NCBI GenBank assembly: GCA_945903655.1
Contig: CAMDOY010000038.1
Location: 1-16,431 of the forward strand
Length of the DNA: 16,431 bases
Reading direction: 5' to 3'
Source of the DNA: Rhizobium sp. Q54
GTDB lineage: Bacteria; Pseudomonadota; Alphaproteobacteria; Rhizobiales; Beijerinckiaceae
Positions 10,520-16,431 of this stretch are shown in pieces. Made by a program: the position numbers and the translations under genes. The notes beneath the pieces were generated by a model. The model ran no database searches. It was not told where the DNA came from and was given only the letters and a program-made list of their open reading frames with translations. Each line of letters starts with the position of its first letter. Within the stretch, counting starts at the first letter, position 1.

Positions 10520-12019
10520 ATGTTTCCCAAGCCCGTCCCGCAGCTCTTCCCCAACACCTACGCCTATGAAACCCAGCCCATGGTCAAGGCGACGGGCTTT
10601 CGGGAATATGACGCGCGCTGGCTTTTCGGCAAGGAAATCAACCTCATGGGCATACAGGCCCTGGGCATGGGCCTGGGCGCCCTGCTGCGCGAGATGGGCG
10701 TCAAGCCCGAGCTTGTCACCGGGCACGATTACCGGGGCTATTCCTCCTCCATCAAATACGCCCTCATCACCGGGCTGATGTCGGCGGGCGTGAAGGTCCA
10801 TGACATTGGCCTCGCCCTCTCCCCCATGGCCTATTTCGCCCAGTTTGATCTGGACGTGCCTGCGGTCGCCATGGTCACGGCGTCCCACAACGACAACGGC
10901 TGGACCGGCGTGAAGATGGGCGCCCAGCGCCCCGTCACCTTCGGGCCGGACGAGATGGGACGCCTGCGCGACATCGTGCTGGGCGGTCATTTCACCTATG
11001 CGGAGGGCGGCTCCTATCACTATGTCGATGGCTTCCGCGCCCGCTATATCGACGACCTCATCAAGCGCCCGCGCATCTCGCGCAAGCTGAAAGTGGTGGC
11101 GGCCTGCGGCAATGGCACGGCGGGCGCCTTCGCTCCCGAAGTGCTGGAGCGCCTGGGCTGTGAGGTGATCCCGCTCGACGTGGAGCTCGATCACTCCTTC
11201 CCCCGCTACAATCCCAATCCCGAAGACATGGAAATGCTGCACGCCATGGCGGAGAAGGTGCGCGAAGTCGGCGCCGACATCGGCCTTGGCTTTGATGGCG
11301 ACGGCGACCGTTGCGGCGTCGTCGATAACGAGGGCGAGGAGATTTTCGCGGACAAGATCGGCGTGATGCTGGCGCGCGATCTCTCCAAGATCTATCCGGG
11401 CGCGACCTTCGTGGTGGATGTGAAATCAACCGGCCTCTTCGCCACCGATCCCGAGCTCATAGCGCGGGGCGTCAAGGCCGATTACTGGAAGACGGGCCAT
11501 TCCTATATCAAGCGCCGCGTGACCGATCTCAAGGCGCTGGCGGGCTTTGAAAAATCAGGCCACTTCTTCTTCAACAACCCCATCGGGCGCGGTTATGACG
11601 ATGGCGTTCTGACCGCCATTCACGTCATTGAAATGCTGGATCGCAACCCCGGCAAGACCATGGCCGATCTCTATCGCGCCCTGCCCAAGACCTGGGGCTC
11701 GCCCACCATGGCGCCCCATTGCGACGACGAGGTGAAATACGGCATCGTCGACAAGGTGGTGAAGCATTTCGAGCAGATGCAGGCACACGGCGATCTCATC
11801 ACCGGCCAGCCCATCCGCGATCTCGTGACCGTGAATGGCGTGCGCATCACGGCGCAGGACGGCACCTGGGGCCTCGTGCGGGCCTCCTCCAACAAGCCCG
11901 AGCTTGTGGTGGTGGTGGAGAGCCCGGTGTCGGAGGCGCGGATGCGCGAGATGTTTGCGGCGGTGGACGGGGTCCTGCGCACCCATCCGGAGGTCGGCGC
12001 CTATAACCAGACCATCTGA
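10520..12019 (+). CDS. manB: Phosphomannomutase/phosphoglucomutase (alpha-D-phosphohexomutase family)
   Basis: Interconverts hexose 6- and 1-phosphates (mannose and/or glucose), feeding GDP-mannose, UDP-glucose and so surface polysaccharide. Its 499 residues show the four family sites: catalytic phosphoserine S122 in TASHNDNGWTG, metal loop DGDGDR with D259/D261/D263, sugar-binding EKSGH at 344-348, and phosphate-binding RASSNKP at 454-460. The active-site loop reads TASHN-D-N instead of the common TASHNP, a variation also known in family members. The ATG at 10520 is chosen because GAGG (10511-10514) precedes it by five bases; an in-frame GTG at 10475 lies on the promoter. Substrate preference cannot be decided, and the name manB could equally be pgm. 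It follows mutS by 121 bases, with its own promoter, and is convergent with the pilus protein gene. Confidence 0.93.
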   Translation: MFPKPVPQLFPNTYAYETQPMVKATGFREYDARWLFGKEINLMGIQALGMGLGALLREMGVKPELVTGHDYRGYSSSIKYALITGLMSAGVKVHDIGLALSPMAYFAQFDLDVPAVAMVTASHNDNGWTGVKMGAQRPVTFGPDEMGRLRDIVLGGHFTYAEGGSYHYVDGFRARYIDDLIKRPRISRKLKVVAACGNGTAGAFAPEVLERLGCEVIPLDVELDHSFPRYNPNPEDMEMLHAMAEKVREVGADIGLGFDGDGDRCGVVDNEGEEIFADKIGVMLARDLSKIYPGATFVVDVKSTGLFATDPELIARGVKADYWKTGHSYIKRRVTDLKALAGFEKSGHFFFNNPIGRGYDDGVLTAIHVIEMLDRNPGKTMADLYRALPKTWGSPTMAPHCDDEVKYGIVDKVVKHFEQMQAHGDLITGQPIRDLVTVNGVRITAQDGTWGLVRASSNKPELVVVVESPVSEARMREMFAAVDGVLRTHPEVGAYNQTI

Positions 12020-12022
12020 GGG

Positions 12023-12035
12023 GACGCAGGGCGTC
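12023..12035. terminator. Small hairpin between convergent stops
   Basis: GACGC-AGG-GCGTC forms a perfect 5-bp stem in the 24 bases between the phosphohexomutase stop and the stop of the opposing pilus gene. It is short and without a T-run, so only a weak candidate for ending either transcript. Confidence 0.2.
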
Positions 12036-12043
12036 GGTCAGGT

Positions 12044-12517
12044 CTATCTCTGAACGGCGCCCGCGCCCGCCATGACGCCATTGCGGCTCTGGATCTGTCC
12101 AGCCGTCTCGCCCATGTGGCGGGTGGAGTCGCCCAGCGCATAGGTGAGCTGGCAGCGCTGGTTGCAATGGTAGGACTCGCGCTCAAGTCCGCGCTGAACG
12201 ACGAGATTTTTCGTATCGTCCGCCGAGACCTTGACAAGGCTCTCGCCGATGGCCTCCCCCGCAGCATTCAGCGCAACGATCTGGGTCTGGCCGAAGCCCT
12301 TGCCGGTGAGGATCAACTTGTTGTTGCCCCGCAGCATGGTCACATCCACCACCAGGGGATTGCCGATCACCAGGGTGACGGCGTTTTCAGGCAATTGGAT
12401 GATCTTGACCTGATCGAGCACCACCTCGATCACCTCCGCAGCCCTTGCGGGGAGCAAGGATGCGCTCAGGGCCAGAGAGGCGGCGGCGACAAGGGACGTC
12501 AGGGTGCGAGTGGGCAT
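12044..12517 (-). CDS. Secreted pilus-formation protein N-terminal-domain protein (CpaC-like domain)
   Basis: A 157-residue exported protein. Residues 1-26 form a signal peptide (positive start, hydrophobic core, A24-R25-A26 cleavage motif). Residues 28-103 fit the 'pilus formation protein N-terminal region' domain found at the front of CpaC/RcpA secretins, with the typical VIGNPLVVDVT and LTGKGFGQTQIVALNAAGE. There is no secretin domain, so it cannot form the outer-membrane pore; such stand-alone proteins are common near Flp pilins in Hyphomicrobiales. The C-terminal part has C118 and C122 (CNQRC) followed by GDS, perhaps a periplasmic disulphide. AGGA seven bases before the ATG supports the start. 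It is convergent with the phosphohexomutase gene and divergent from flp. The exact role in Flp/Tad pilus assembly is not established. Confidence 0.85.
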   Translation of the reverse strand: MPTRTLTSLVAAASLALSASLLPARAAEVIEVVLDQVKIIQLPENAVTLVIGNPLVVDVTMLRGNNKLILTGKGFGQTQIVALNAAGEAIGESLVKVSADDTKNLVVQRGLERESYHCNQRCQLTYALGDSTRHMGETAGQIQSRNGVMAGAGAVQR

Positions 12518-12779
12518 GAATCAATCCTGCGCTGGAAATCAATGATCTCACGATCACATGAAAATGGTGAAAGAAGCCTGAATAAGCCACGAACGTGACG
12601 AGAATTGTCCTTGGGGTCAAGGGTCCTCTTCCCCTTTATTCATGGGGATCAAATACATAAACATGACCATGATGGCGCGCCCCGAGTGAGCGTTCCGCAG
12701 GGGCCTTTGGGAGCAATGCTCGTCAGGACCGCTTCGGCTTTGAATTTGTTTTGTTTTACTGCTTTTTGCACTTAAATTT

Positions 12780-12857
12780 GTGAAAGATCTCATGTCTCGT
12801 TTCGCACAGGATGGCTCCGACGCCAGGGTGATAGGGGCGCTGCGCGCTTCGCCTCCG
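12780..12857 (+). pseudogene. Relic of a second Flp pilin gene
   Basis: From a GTG at 12780 the translation begins MKDLMSRFAQDGSDA, matching residues 1-15 of the intact pilin (MKNLIARFANDESGA) at most positions, with many differences being silent third-base changes; this suggests a true paralogue that was once under selection. After that, the invariant Glu-Tyr of the prepilin motif is missing: RVIGALRAS aligns to TAI-EY-GLLAAL only with a two-codon gap. The hydrophobic helix is then replaced by unrelated sequence. The frame stays open to 13019, but the later part resembles nothing. No convincing Shine-Dalgarno was seen. The right edge of similarity is uncertain. The best reading is a decayed tandem copy; a small divergent protein is less likely. 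Confidence 0.5.
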
Positions 12858-12867
12858 AGCGCAGTCC

Positions 12868-12886
12868 TTTGTTGGTCTGGTCGGCG
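12868..12886 (+). repeat. 19-bp direct repeat, copy 1
   Basis: TTTGTTGGTCTGGTCGGCG, identical to 13377-13395. It begins 88 bases after the start of the flp relic. Both copies are followed, 13 to 16 bases later, by GGTCAT, so similarity extends weakly past the perfect core. Confidence 0.8.
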
Positions 12887-12972
12887 CATCCGGGTCGGGG
12901 TCATGATGACTCCATGGGGGCGGGGAGATCACCCAGGATTCGTAATTTTTTTGCTAACTGTCTGGAATAAAT

Positions 12973-13002
12973 TTGCAAGAAACATAAACTTTGCAGTAGA
13001 TT
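12973..13002 (+). promoter_or_regulatory. Candidate flp promoter
   Basis: TTGCAA (12973-12978), an 18-base spacer and TAGATT (12997-13002) match the housekeeping consensus at four positions each, in an AT-rich patch upstream of flp. The predicted start near 13009 gives a leader of about 85 bases. A second, weaker pair (TTGCAG at 12991, TGTAGT at 13015) overlaps it. No CtrA-type TTAA pair was found here. Confidence 0.35.
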
Positions 13003-13093
13003 TTGTTTCTCAAGTGTAGTACTCACCACATTGCCGGGGGCTGATGATCTCTTCACGGTGGCCCGGGGGTCCAATATCTCTGGAGTTAGGTAT

Positions 13094-13273
13094 ATGAAAA
13101 ATCTCATTGCACGCTTCGCCAATGACGAATCCGGCGCCACGGCCATTGAATACGGCCTGCTCGCCGCCCTGATCGCGGTGGTCCTGATCACCGCCGTTAC
13201 ACAGCTCGGCCGCAACATGAGCACGCAGTTCAGCACCATTGCTGATAAGATCGGCACCGCGTCATCCAATTAA
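13094..13273 (+). CDS. flp: Flp family type IVb pilin
   Basis: Major subunit of the thin adhesive Flp/Tad pilus. The 59-residue prepilin has the basic leader MKNLIARFANDESG, cleavage expected after G14, then the diagnostic ATAIEYGLLAALIAVVLI: mature Glu5 (E19) and Tyr6 (Y20), and a hydrophobic helix to about residue 36. The polar tail ends at TASSN. Length and motif are typical. The frame is open upstream to 13031, but the ATG at 13094 is right because the pilin leader starts there, with GGAG at 13082-13085 and TAGG at 13087-13090 in front. Processing needs a CpaA/TadV-type peptidase and export needs the Tad machinery, neither in this window. It is transcribed away from the secreted pilus protein gene and followed by a strong hairpin. 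Confidence 0.95.
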   Translation: MKNLIARFANDESGATAIEYGLLAALIAVVLITAVTQLGRNMSTQFSTIADKIGTASSN

Positions 13274-13339
13274 GCGTTGGCGCCTTCAGTCGCGACGCCG
13301 TCATCGATCAGGCAGGTTGAGGCGAGCTTTTGACAGGCG

Positions 13340-13370
13340 CCTCAGGGGCGGGTTCGCCCCGCCCCTGAGG
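13340..13370. terminator. Perfect 13-bp GC-rich hairpin downstream of flp
   Basis: CCTCAGGGGCGGG (13340-13352) pairs perfectly with CCCGCCCCTGAGG (13358-13370) around the loop TTCGC. It lies 66 bases after the flp stop and is followed by a T-rich but interrupted stretch, so it is a likely flp terminator or mRNA-stabilising 3' structure. An alternative 6-bp stem, GAGGCG (13319-13324) with CGCCTC (13338-13343), would compete with its left arm. On the other strand it overlaps the end of a possible small ORF. Confidence 0.6.
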
Positions 13371-13548
13371 GGTTCGTTTGTTGGTCTGGTCGGCGTTTGG
13401 CGATGGAGGCGGTCATGTCCGACAGGCTCAGACTTTTCCACCCCCCCAGACAGAGGGGCAAAGCGATGAGGGCCAACAGGGTAAGGTGGCGGTTGGGGCT
13501 GCGGGGAGCTTGCGATCCTGCGCCTGAAAGCGGCCCTTTTGAGATCAT
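13342..13548 (-). CDS. Possible small membrane protein, unrecognised
   Basis: A 68-residue ORF from an ATG at 13548, with GAAGGA ten bases upstream. An alternative TTG start at 13566 would add six residues. Residues 22-37 (LTLLALIALPLCLGGW) are hydrophobic, followed by a polar tail. The stretch reads like a lipoprotein signal except that the place of the lipobox cysteine holds tryptophan (LGGW). Third codon positions through the middle (about residues 16-51) are G/C-rich like real genes here; the first and last parts are not. The ORF contains copy 2 of the 19-bp repeat and ends within the flp hairpin. I do not recognise a family. It could be a real small gene, a decayed lipoprotein gene, or chance. 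Confidence 0.3.
   Translation of the reverse strand: MISKGPLSGAGSQAPRSPNRHLTLLALIALPLCLGGWKSLSLSDMTASIAKRRPDQQTNPSGAGRTRP
13377..13395 (+). repeat. 19-bp direct repeat, copy 2
   Basis: Identical to 12868-12886. Here it lies 103 bases after the stop of the intact flp gene, just past the hairpin. Its presence in the 3' flank of the intact gene and immediately after the flp relic suggests both arose from one tandem duplication. Confidence 0.8.
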
Positions 13549-13622
13549 GGACAGGATGTCCTTCAAAGATCGTAGCGGAAAATAGGTTCAGCAGTAGTGT
13601 TGGAATCAATAAAGCGTTAACC

Positions 13623-13637
13623 TTAATGCAGGGTTAA
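13623..13637 (+). promoter_or_regulatory. Perfect CtrA-type box upstream of the aminopeptidase gene
   Basis: TTAATGCAGGGTTAA fits the full CtrA consensus TTAA-N7-TTAA. A third TTAA lies at 13617-13620, so TTAACC (13617-13622) and GGTTAA (13632-13637) also form an inverted repeat. A GANTC site (GAATC, 13603-13607) is 15 bases upstream. Such A/T-only half-sites are rare in this GC-rich DNA. The box is 32 bases before the chosen aminopeptidase start and 74 from the start of the opposing small ORF. No clear -10 was found. Confidence 0.5.
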
Positions 13638-13669
13638 TGCGCCCCTCGCGCTCTCGTCAGGTTTTGCTC

Positions 13670-15058
13670 ATGTCTGCTCTCTTCGCGCCCGCCAATGCCT
13701 CCGCCACGCCCATCTGGCTGGTGGATTCGCGCAACTGGGCCACCACGCGCGACCTGTTGCCCACAGAGGCCGCCGCCTTCGTCGCGGCGACGGGTTTCGA
13801 GCCCAAGGCCGGGCGCCATCTGGTGCTGCCTGGGCCGGGCGGCGGACTTGCGGGCGTGCTCTTTGGTCAGGACAGCGGCCATGGGGCGGATCGTTTCGCC
13901 GCCGGGCGGCTCGCGACCCTGCTGCCCAAGGGAACCTATCGCTTCGAAGGCGCCCCCGGCGACGAGGAGGCTTTGGAATTTGCGGCGCTGGGCTGGGCCC
14001 TCTCAGCCTATCGCTTCACCCGCTACAAGAAGGCCTCCGGCGACCAGCCGCGTCTGGCCCTCTCCAAAGGCATGGACCGCGCCCGTCTGGAGCGCATGGG
14101 GCAGGCCATCTGCATGGCGCGCGACCTCATCAACACCCCCACCAACGACATGGGCCCGGACGCGCTGGAGGCGGCGGCTCTGGATCTCGCCAAGGGCCAT
14201 GGCGCCAAGGCGAAGGTGACTCGCGGCGACGCCCTGCTGAAACAGAACTACCCGCTGATTCATGCCGTTGGCCGCGCCGCCGCGCAGGCGCCGCGCCTGG
14301 TCGACATCACCTGGGGCAAGCCCACCCATCCCAAGGTGACCCTGGTGGGCAAGGGCGTCTGCTTCGACACGGGCGGTCTCGACATCAAGCCCTCCAGCGC
14401 CATGCTCTTGATGAAGAAGGACATGGCCGGCGCCGCCACCGCCATGGCTCTCGCCCAGATGATCATGTCCGCCAAACTCCCCGTGCGCCTGCGGGTGCTG
14501 CTCCCCATGGTGGAGAACGCCATTTCCGCCGACGCCTTCCGTCCCGGCGACGTCTATCCCAGCCGCAAGGGCCATACGGTCGAAATCGGCAACACCGATG
14601 CGGAGGGGCGCCTGATTCTGGCTGATGCGCTGGCTCTGGGCGATGAGGAGAGCCCCGAACTGATGTTCGTCTTCGCAACCCTCACAGGCGCTGCGCGGGT
14701 GGCGCTGGGGCCGGATCTGCCGCCCTTCTACACCATGGACGACGGGCTCGCGCAGGACATCGCCACCCATGGAACGCAGGCCCAGGACCCCGTCTGGCGC
14801 CTGCCGCTCTGGGAGGCCTATGACCGTCTGCTCGATGGCAAAATCTCGACCCTGTGCAATGTGTCGAGCGGTCCCTTCGCCGGGTCCATCACGGCGGCCC
14901 TGTTCCTGCGGCGCTTCATCGAGAAGGCGAAGGCCTGGGCCCATTTCGACATCTACGGCTGGAACCCCTCCACCAAGCCCGCCCGTCCCGAGGGCGGCGA
15001 TGCGCAGACCGCGCGCTTGCTCTATGGTCTTCTGGAAGCGCGCTTCGGCAAGAAGTGA
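13670..15058 (+). CDS. M17 leucyl aminopeptidase family protein
   Basis: Cytoplasmic two-metal aminopeptidase expected to release N-terminal residues from peptides. In the 462-residue product the C-terminal catalytic domain has every metal and active-site residue of the family at the right spacing: K228 and D233 in GKGVCFDTGG, D251 in MKKDMAG, and D310, E312 and R314 in the signature NTDAEGRL. The N-terminal domain (about 1-150) is divergent from E. coli PepA, as in the shorter alphaproteobacterial M17 paralogues, so no symbol is given. The ATG at 13670 is preferred: AGG lies eight bases upstream, while the in-frame ATG at 13637 overlaps the CtrA-like box and has a poorly spaced Shine-Dalgarno. 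A transporter gene follows after 37 bases, probably in one operon. Confidence 0.93.
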   Translation: MSALFAPANASATPIWLVDSRNWATTRDLLPTEAAAFVAATGFEPKAGRHLVLPGPGGGLAGVLFGQDSGHGADRFAAGRLATLLPKGTYRFEGAPGDEEALEFAALGWALSAYRFTRYKKASGDQPRLALSKGMDRARLERMGQAICMARDLINTPTNDMGPDALEAAALDLAKGHGAKAKVTRGDALLKQNYPLIHAVGRAAAQAPRLVDITWGKPTHPKVTLVGKGVCFDTGGLDIKPSSAMLLMKKDMAGAATAMALAQMIMSAKLPVRLRVLLPMVENAISADAFRPGDVYPSRKGHTVEIGNTDAEGRLILADALALGDEESPELMFVFATLTGAARVALGPDLPPFYTMDDGLAQDIATHGTQAQDPVWRLPLWEAYDRLLDGKISTLCNVSSGPFAGSITAALFLRRFIEKAKAWAHFDIYGWNPSTKPARPEGGDAQTARLLYGLLEARFGKK

Positions 15059-15095
15059 GCGACGCGCGATTTTTTCATGATGGTTTGCAGGTGAG

Positions 15096-16283
15096 ATGAG
15101 CGTTTCGGACCGTGGCTCCAAATCGGATGTGAATTATGCGCTGCTGTGGACGCTCATGGCCCATGGCGTTCTCGTGCAGATCATCACGGGCATGGTGCGC
15201 GTCACCACCTCCTACCGCATCGTCGATCTCAATCTGGATGTGATCTGGTACGGGATCATCCCCGCCACCTTCGCCCTGTTTCCGATCTTTCTGGCTGTGT
15301 CCGTTGGCCGATTCATCGACCGCAACCACGACGCCCATGCAGCCATGATCGGCTCTGGCATGATGCTGGGGGCTGTGGTGGGCCTGCGCTTCGCCGATTC
15401 GCCCTGGACGATCATGCCCTATACGGCGCTGTTCGGCGTCGGCCATCTCTTCCTCATGGCCTCCCATCAGATGCTCTGCGTGCGGGCGGCGGGGGAGCGC
15501 AATCGGGATTCGGTCTTCGGCAATTTCCTGATGATGACCGGCATCGGCCAGGGGCTCGGGCCCTTCATCGTGGGGTGGGTCGGCGGCGAGGCGCGGGTGC
15601 CGGACACCGCTTTTCTGTTCAGCATCGGCATTGGGGTCGGGCTTGCGGCCTTCGTGGTGTCGCTCTGCCTGCCGCCCGCGCGCAATGTGGCTGCGAAGAA
15701 GCGCGACGAAGCGCCCATGTCGGTTGGCAAGCTCTTGCGTATTCCCGGTTTTCCCACCGTGCTCACCGCCAGCGTGGTGACCATGTCGGCGCAGGATCTG
15801 GTGGTGCTCTATCTGCCCCTTCTGGGCGTGGAGCGCGGCCTGGGGGTGGGCGAGGTCGGCATCATCCTGACCATCCGCTCCATCGCGGCGGTCGTCTCGC
15901 GCATCGGCTATGCGAAGATGGTCTCTGCGATCGGCCGGGTGCGGCTCACCTTCCTCAGCATGGCGCTTGGGGGCGCCGCCTTCGTCACCCTCGCCTTGCC
16001 CGTGCCGGTGCTGGTGCTTCAGATCGCTGCGGCGGTTCTGGGCGTGGGGCTTGGCATCGCCACGGCCCTCAGCCTGACCAGCGTGGTGGAACTCGCCCCC
16101 GCCGATGTGCGCGGCACGGCGCTTTCGCTGCGCATCACCGGCAATCGCATCGGACAGGCCTGCATGCCCTTTCTGGGCTCCCTGCTGGCGGCGAGCGCGG
16201 GCGCGTCGGGCGTGCTGGCTTTCACCGGCTTCGCGCTGGCGGCTTCGGGGCTCGCCGTGCAGATCGTGCGCGGACGGCAATAA
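15096..16283 (+). CDS. Major facilitator superfamily transporter
   Basis: A 395-residue inner-membrane transporter with about twelve hydrophobic segments, a central cytoplasmic loop around residues 196-218 (basic, KKRDE) and a motif-A-like GRFIDR at 71-76 between TM2 and TM3. The second half has the PADVRGTALSLRITGNRIGQ stretch common in drug-efflux-like MFS proteins. Substrate cannot be inferred. AGGTGAG just before the ATG is a good ribosome binding site. The gene begins 37 bases after the aminopeptidase; a T6 run (15070-15075) in the gap follows only a weak possible stem, so read-through and co-transcription are likely. Linkage to a peptidase suggests, but does not show, transport of peptides or amino-acid-related compounds. 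No frameshift seen. Confidence 0.88.
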   Translation: MSVSDRGSKSDVNYALLWTLMAHGVLVQIITGMVRVTTSYRIVDLNLDVIWYGIIPATFALFPIFLAVSVGRFIDRNHDAHAAMIGSGMMLGAVVGLRFADSPWTIMPYTALFGVGHLFLMASHQMLCVRAAGERNRDSVFGNFLMMTGIGQGLGPFIVGWVGGEARVPDTAFLFSIGIGVGLAAFVVSLCLPPARNVAAKKRDEAPMSVGKLLRIPGFPTVLTASVVTMSAQDLVVLYLPLLGVERGLGVGEVGIILTIRSIAAVVSRIGYAKMVSAIGRVRLTFLSMALGGAAFVTLALPVPVLVLQIAAAVLGVGLGIATALSLTSVVELAPADVRGTALSLRITGNRIGQACMPFLGSLLAASAGASGVLAFTGFALAASGLAVQIVRGRQ

Positions 16284-16352
16284 ATAGAATCCCTTGAAAT
16301 CAGAACAGAAACAGGCGATGAATCCGGACCCGAAACGAGGTAGCGTCGCGTC

Positions 16353-16431
16353 ATGGATCTCGAACATGGGCCCGGACTGAAACTCATCCATGATATTGCG
16401 ATGGGCCTTGTGCATCAGACCAAGGCGCAGG
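16353..16431 (+). CDS. Possible 5' end of a further gene (cut by window edge)
   Basis: From an ATG at 16353 the frame is open to the edge for 26 residues (MDLEHGPGLKLIHDIAMGLV...). GAGG at 16337-16340 lies twelve bases upstream, a little far. Too short to recognise. The minus strand here offers a competing C-terminal end (stop at 16384-16386), but its codons are unlike the rest of the window. Confidence 0.25.
   Translation, partial: MDLEHGPGLKLIHDIAMGLVHQTKAQ

Larger units (their letters stand above)
12518..13093. other. Intergenic region between the pilus protein gene and flp
   Basis: 576 bases without an intact gene, with AT-rich patches unlike the surrounding coding DNA (about 12740-12790 and 12940-13010). 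It holds an apparent flp relic from 12780, one copy of a 19-bp repeat (12868-12886), a candidate flp promoter, and GANTC sites at 12518, 12908 and 12937. A 5-bp dyad TGATC-TCAC-GATCA (12543-12556) lies 26 bases upstream of the minus-strand pilus gene start. Between about 12560 and 12770 I see only minor hairpins, such as TCCCC/GGGGA at 12630-12648. Confidence 0.6.

Noticed and set aside
12617..12904. 95-residue minus-strand ORF in the intergenic region
   Set aside because: No ribosome binding site or coding bias. It shares RRPDQQ with the small ORF at 13342-13548 only because both read the 19-bp repeat.
12962..12977. Sigma-54-like GG...GC element upstream of flp
   Set aside because: The spacing between GG and GC is nine bases, not the strict ten.
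13637..13669. Upstream ATG start for the aminopeptidase
   Set aside because: It overlaps the CtrA-like box and has a poorly spaced Shine-Dalgarno; the ATG at 13670 is better placed.
15075..16415. 446-residue minus-strand ORF covering the whole MFS gene
   Set aside because: It is antisense to a clear membrane protein, its translation is low-complexity His/Arg/Gly/Glu-rich, and long stop-free antisense frames are common in GC-rich genes.

Overview
The window is GC-rich chromosomal DNA from an alphaproteobacterium, most likely of the order Hyphomicrobiales (Rhizobiales). Evidence is the divergent maeB/mutS pair, the fused malic enzyme-phosphotransacetylase, the small pilus-formation N-terminal-domain protein next to a Flp pilin, the strong G/C bias at third codon positions, and a CtrA-type TTAA-N7-TTAA site with GANTC sites nearby. 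Genus cannot be named from sequence alone. No tRNA, rRNA, CRISPR array, transposase or phage gene was seen.

Layout. 1-1762 (-): hrpB, an ATP-dependent DEAH helicase cut by the left edge. 1926-3851 (+): kup potassium transporter. 3855-5159 (-): ugd UDP-glucose dehydrogenase, convergent with kup with three bases between stop codons. 5226-7511 (-): maeB. 7693-10398 (+): mutS. 10520-12019 (+): phosphomannomutase/phosphoglucomutase. 12044-12517 (-): a secreted pilus-formation N-terminal-domain protein. 12518-13093: a long intergenic region with an apparent relic of a second Flp pilin. 13094-13273 (+): intact Flp pilin. 13274-13669: intergenic, with a perfect 13-bp hairpin, a 19-bp repeat shared with the relic, a possible small membrane-protein ORF on the minus strand, and a perfect CtrA-like box. 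13670-15058 (+): M17 leucyl aminopeptidase-family protein. 15096-16283 (+): major facilitator transporter, probably co-transcribed with the peptidase. 16353-16431 (+): possible start of a further gene.

Most genes are core functions: RNA helicase, K+ uptake, central carbon metabolism, mismatch repair, nucleotide-sugar supply and peptide breakdown. The phosphohexomutase and Ugd act in the same route (glucose-6-P to glucose-1-P, then after UDP activation to UDP-glucuronate), which feeds surface polysaccharide, but they are not in one operon. The accessory part is the small pilus island at 12.0-13.7 kb: a Flp pilin and a CpaC-like periplasmic protein without the tad/cpa secretion genes, which must lie elsewhere.

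I found no clear undescribed system. The best leads are the decayed Flp paralogue with its shared 19-bp flank, the CtrA box plus GANTC site upstream of the aminopeptidase, the 15-bp dyad at the promoter of the phosphohexomutase gene, and a LexA-like box between hrpB and kup.
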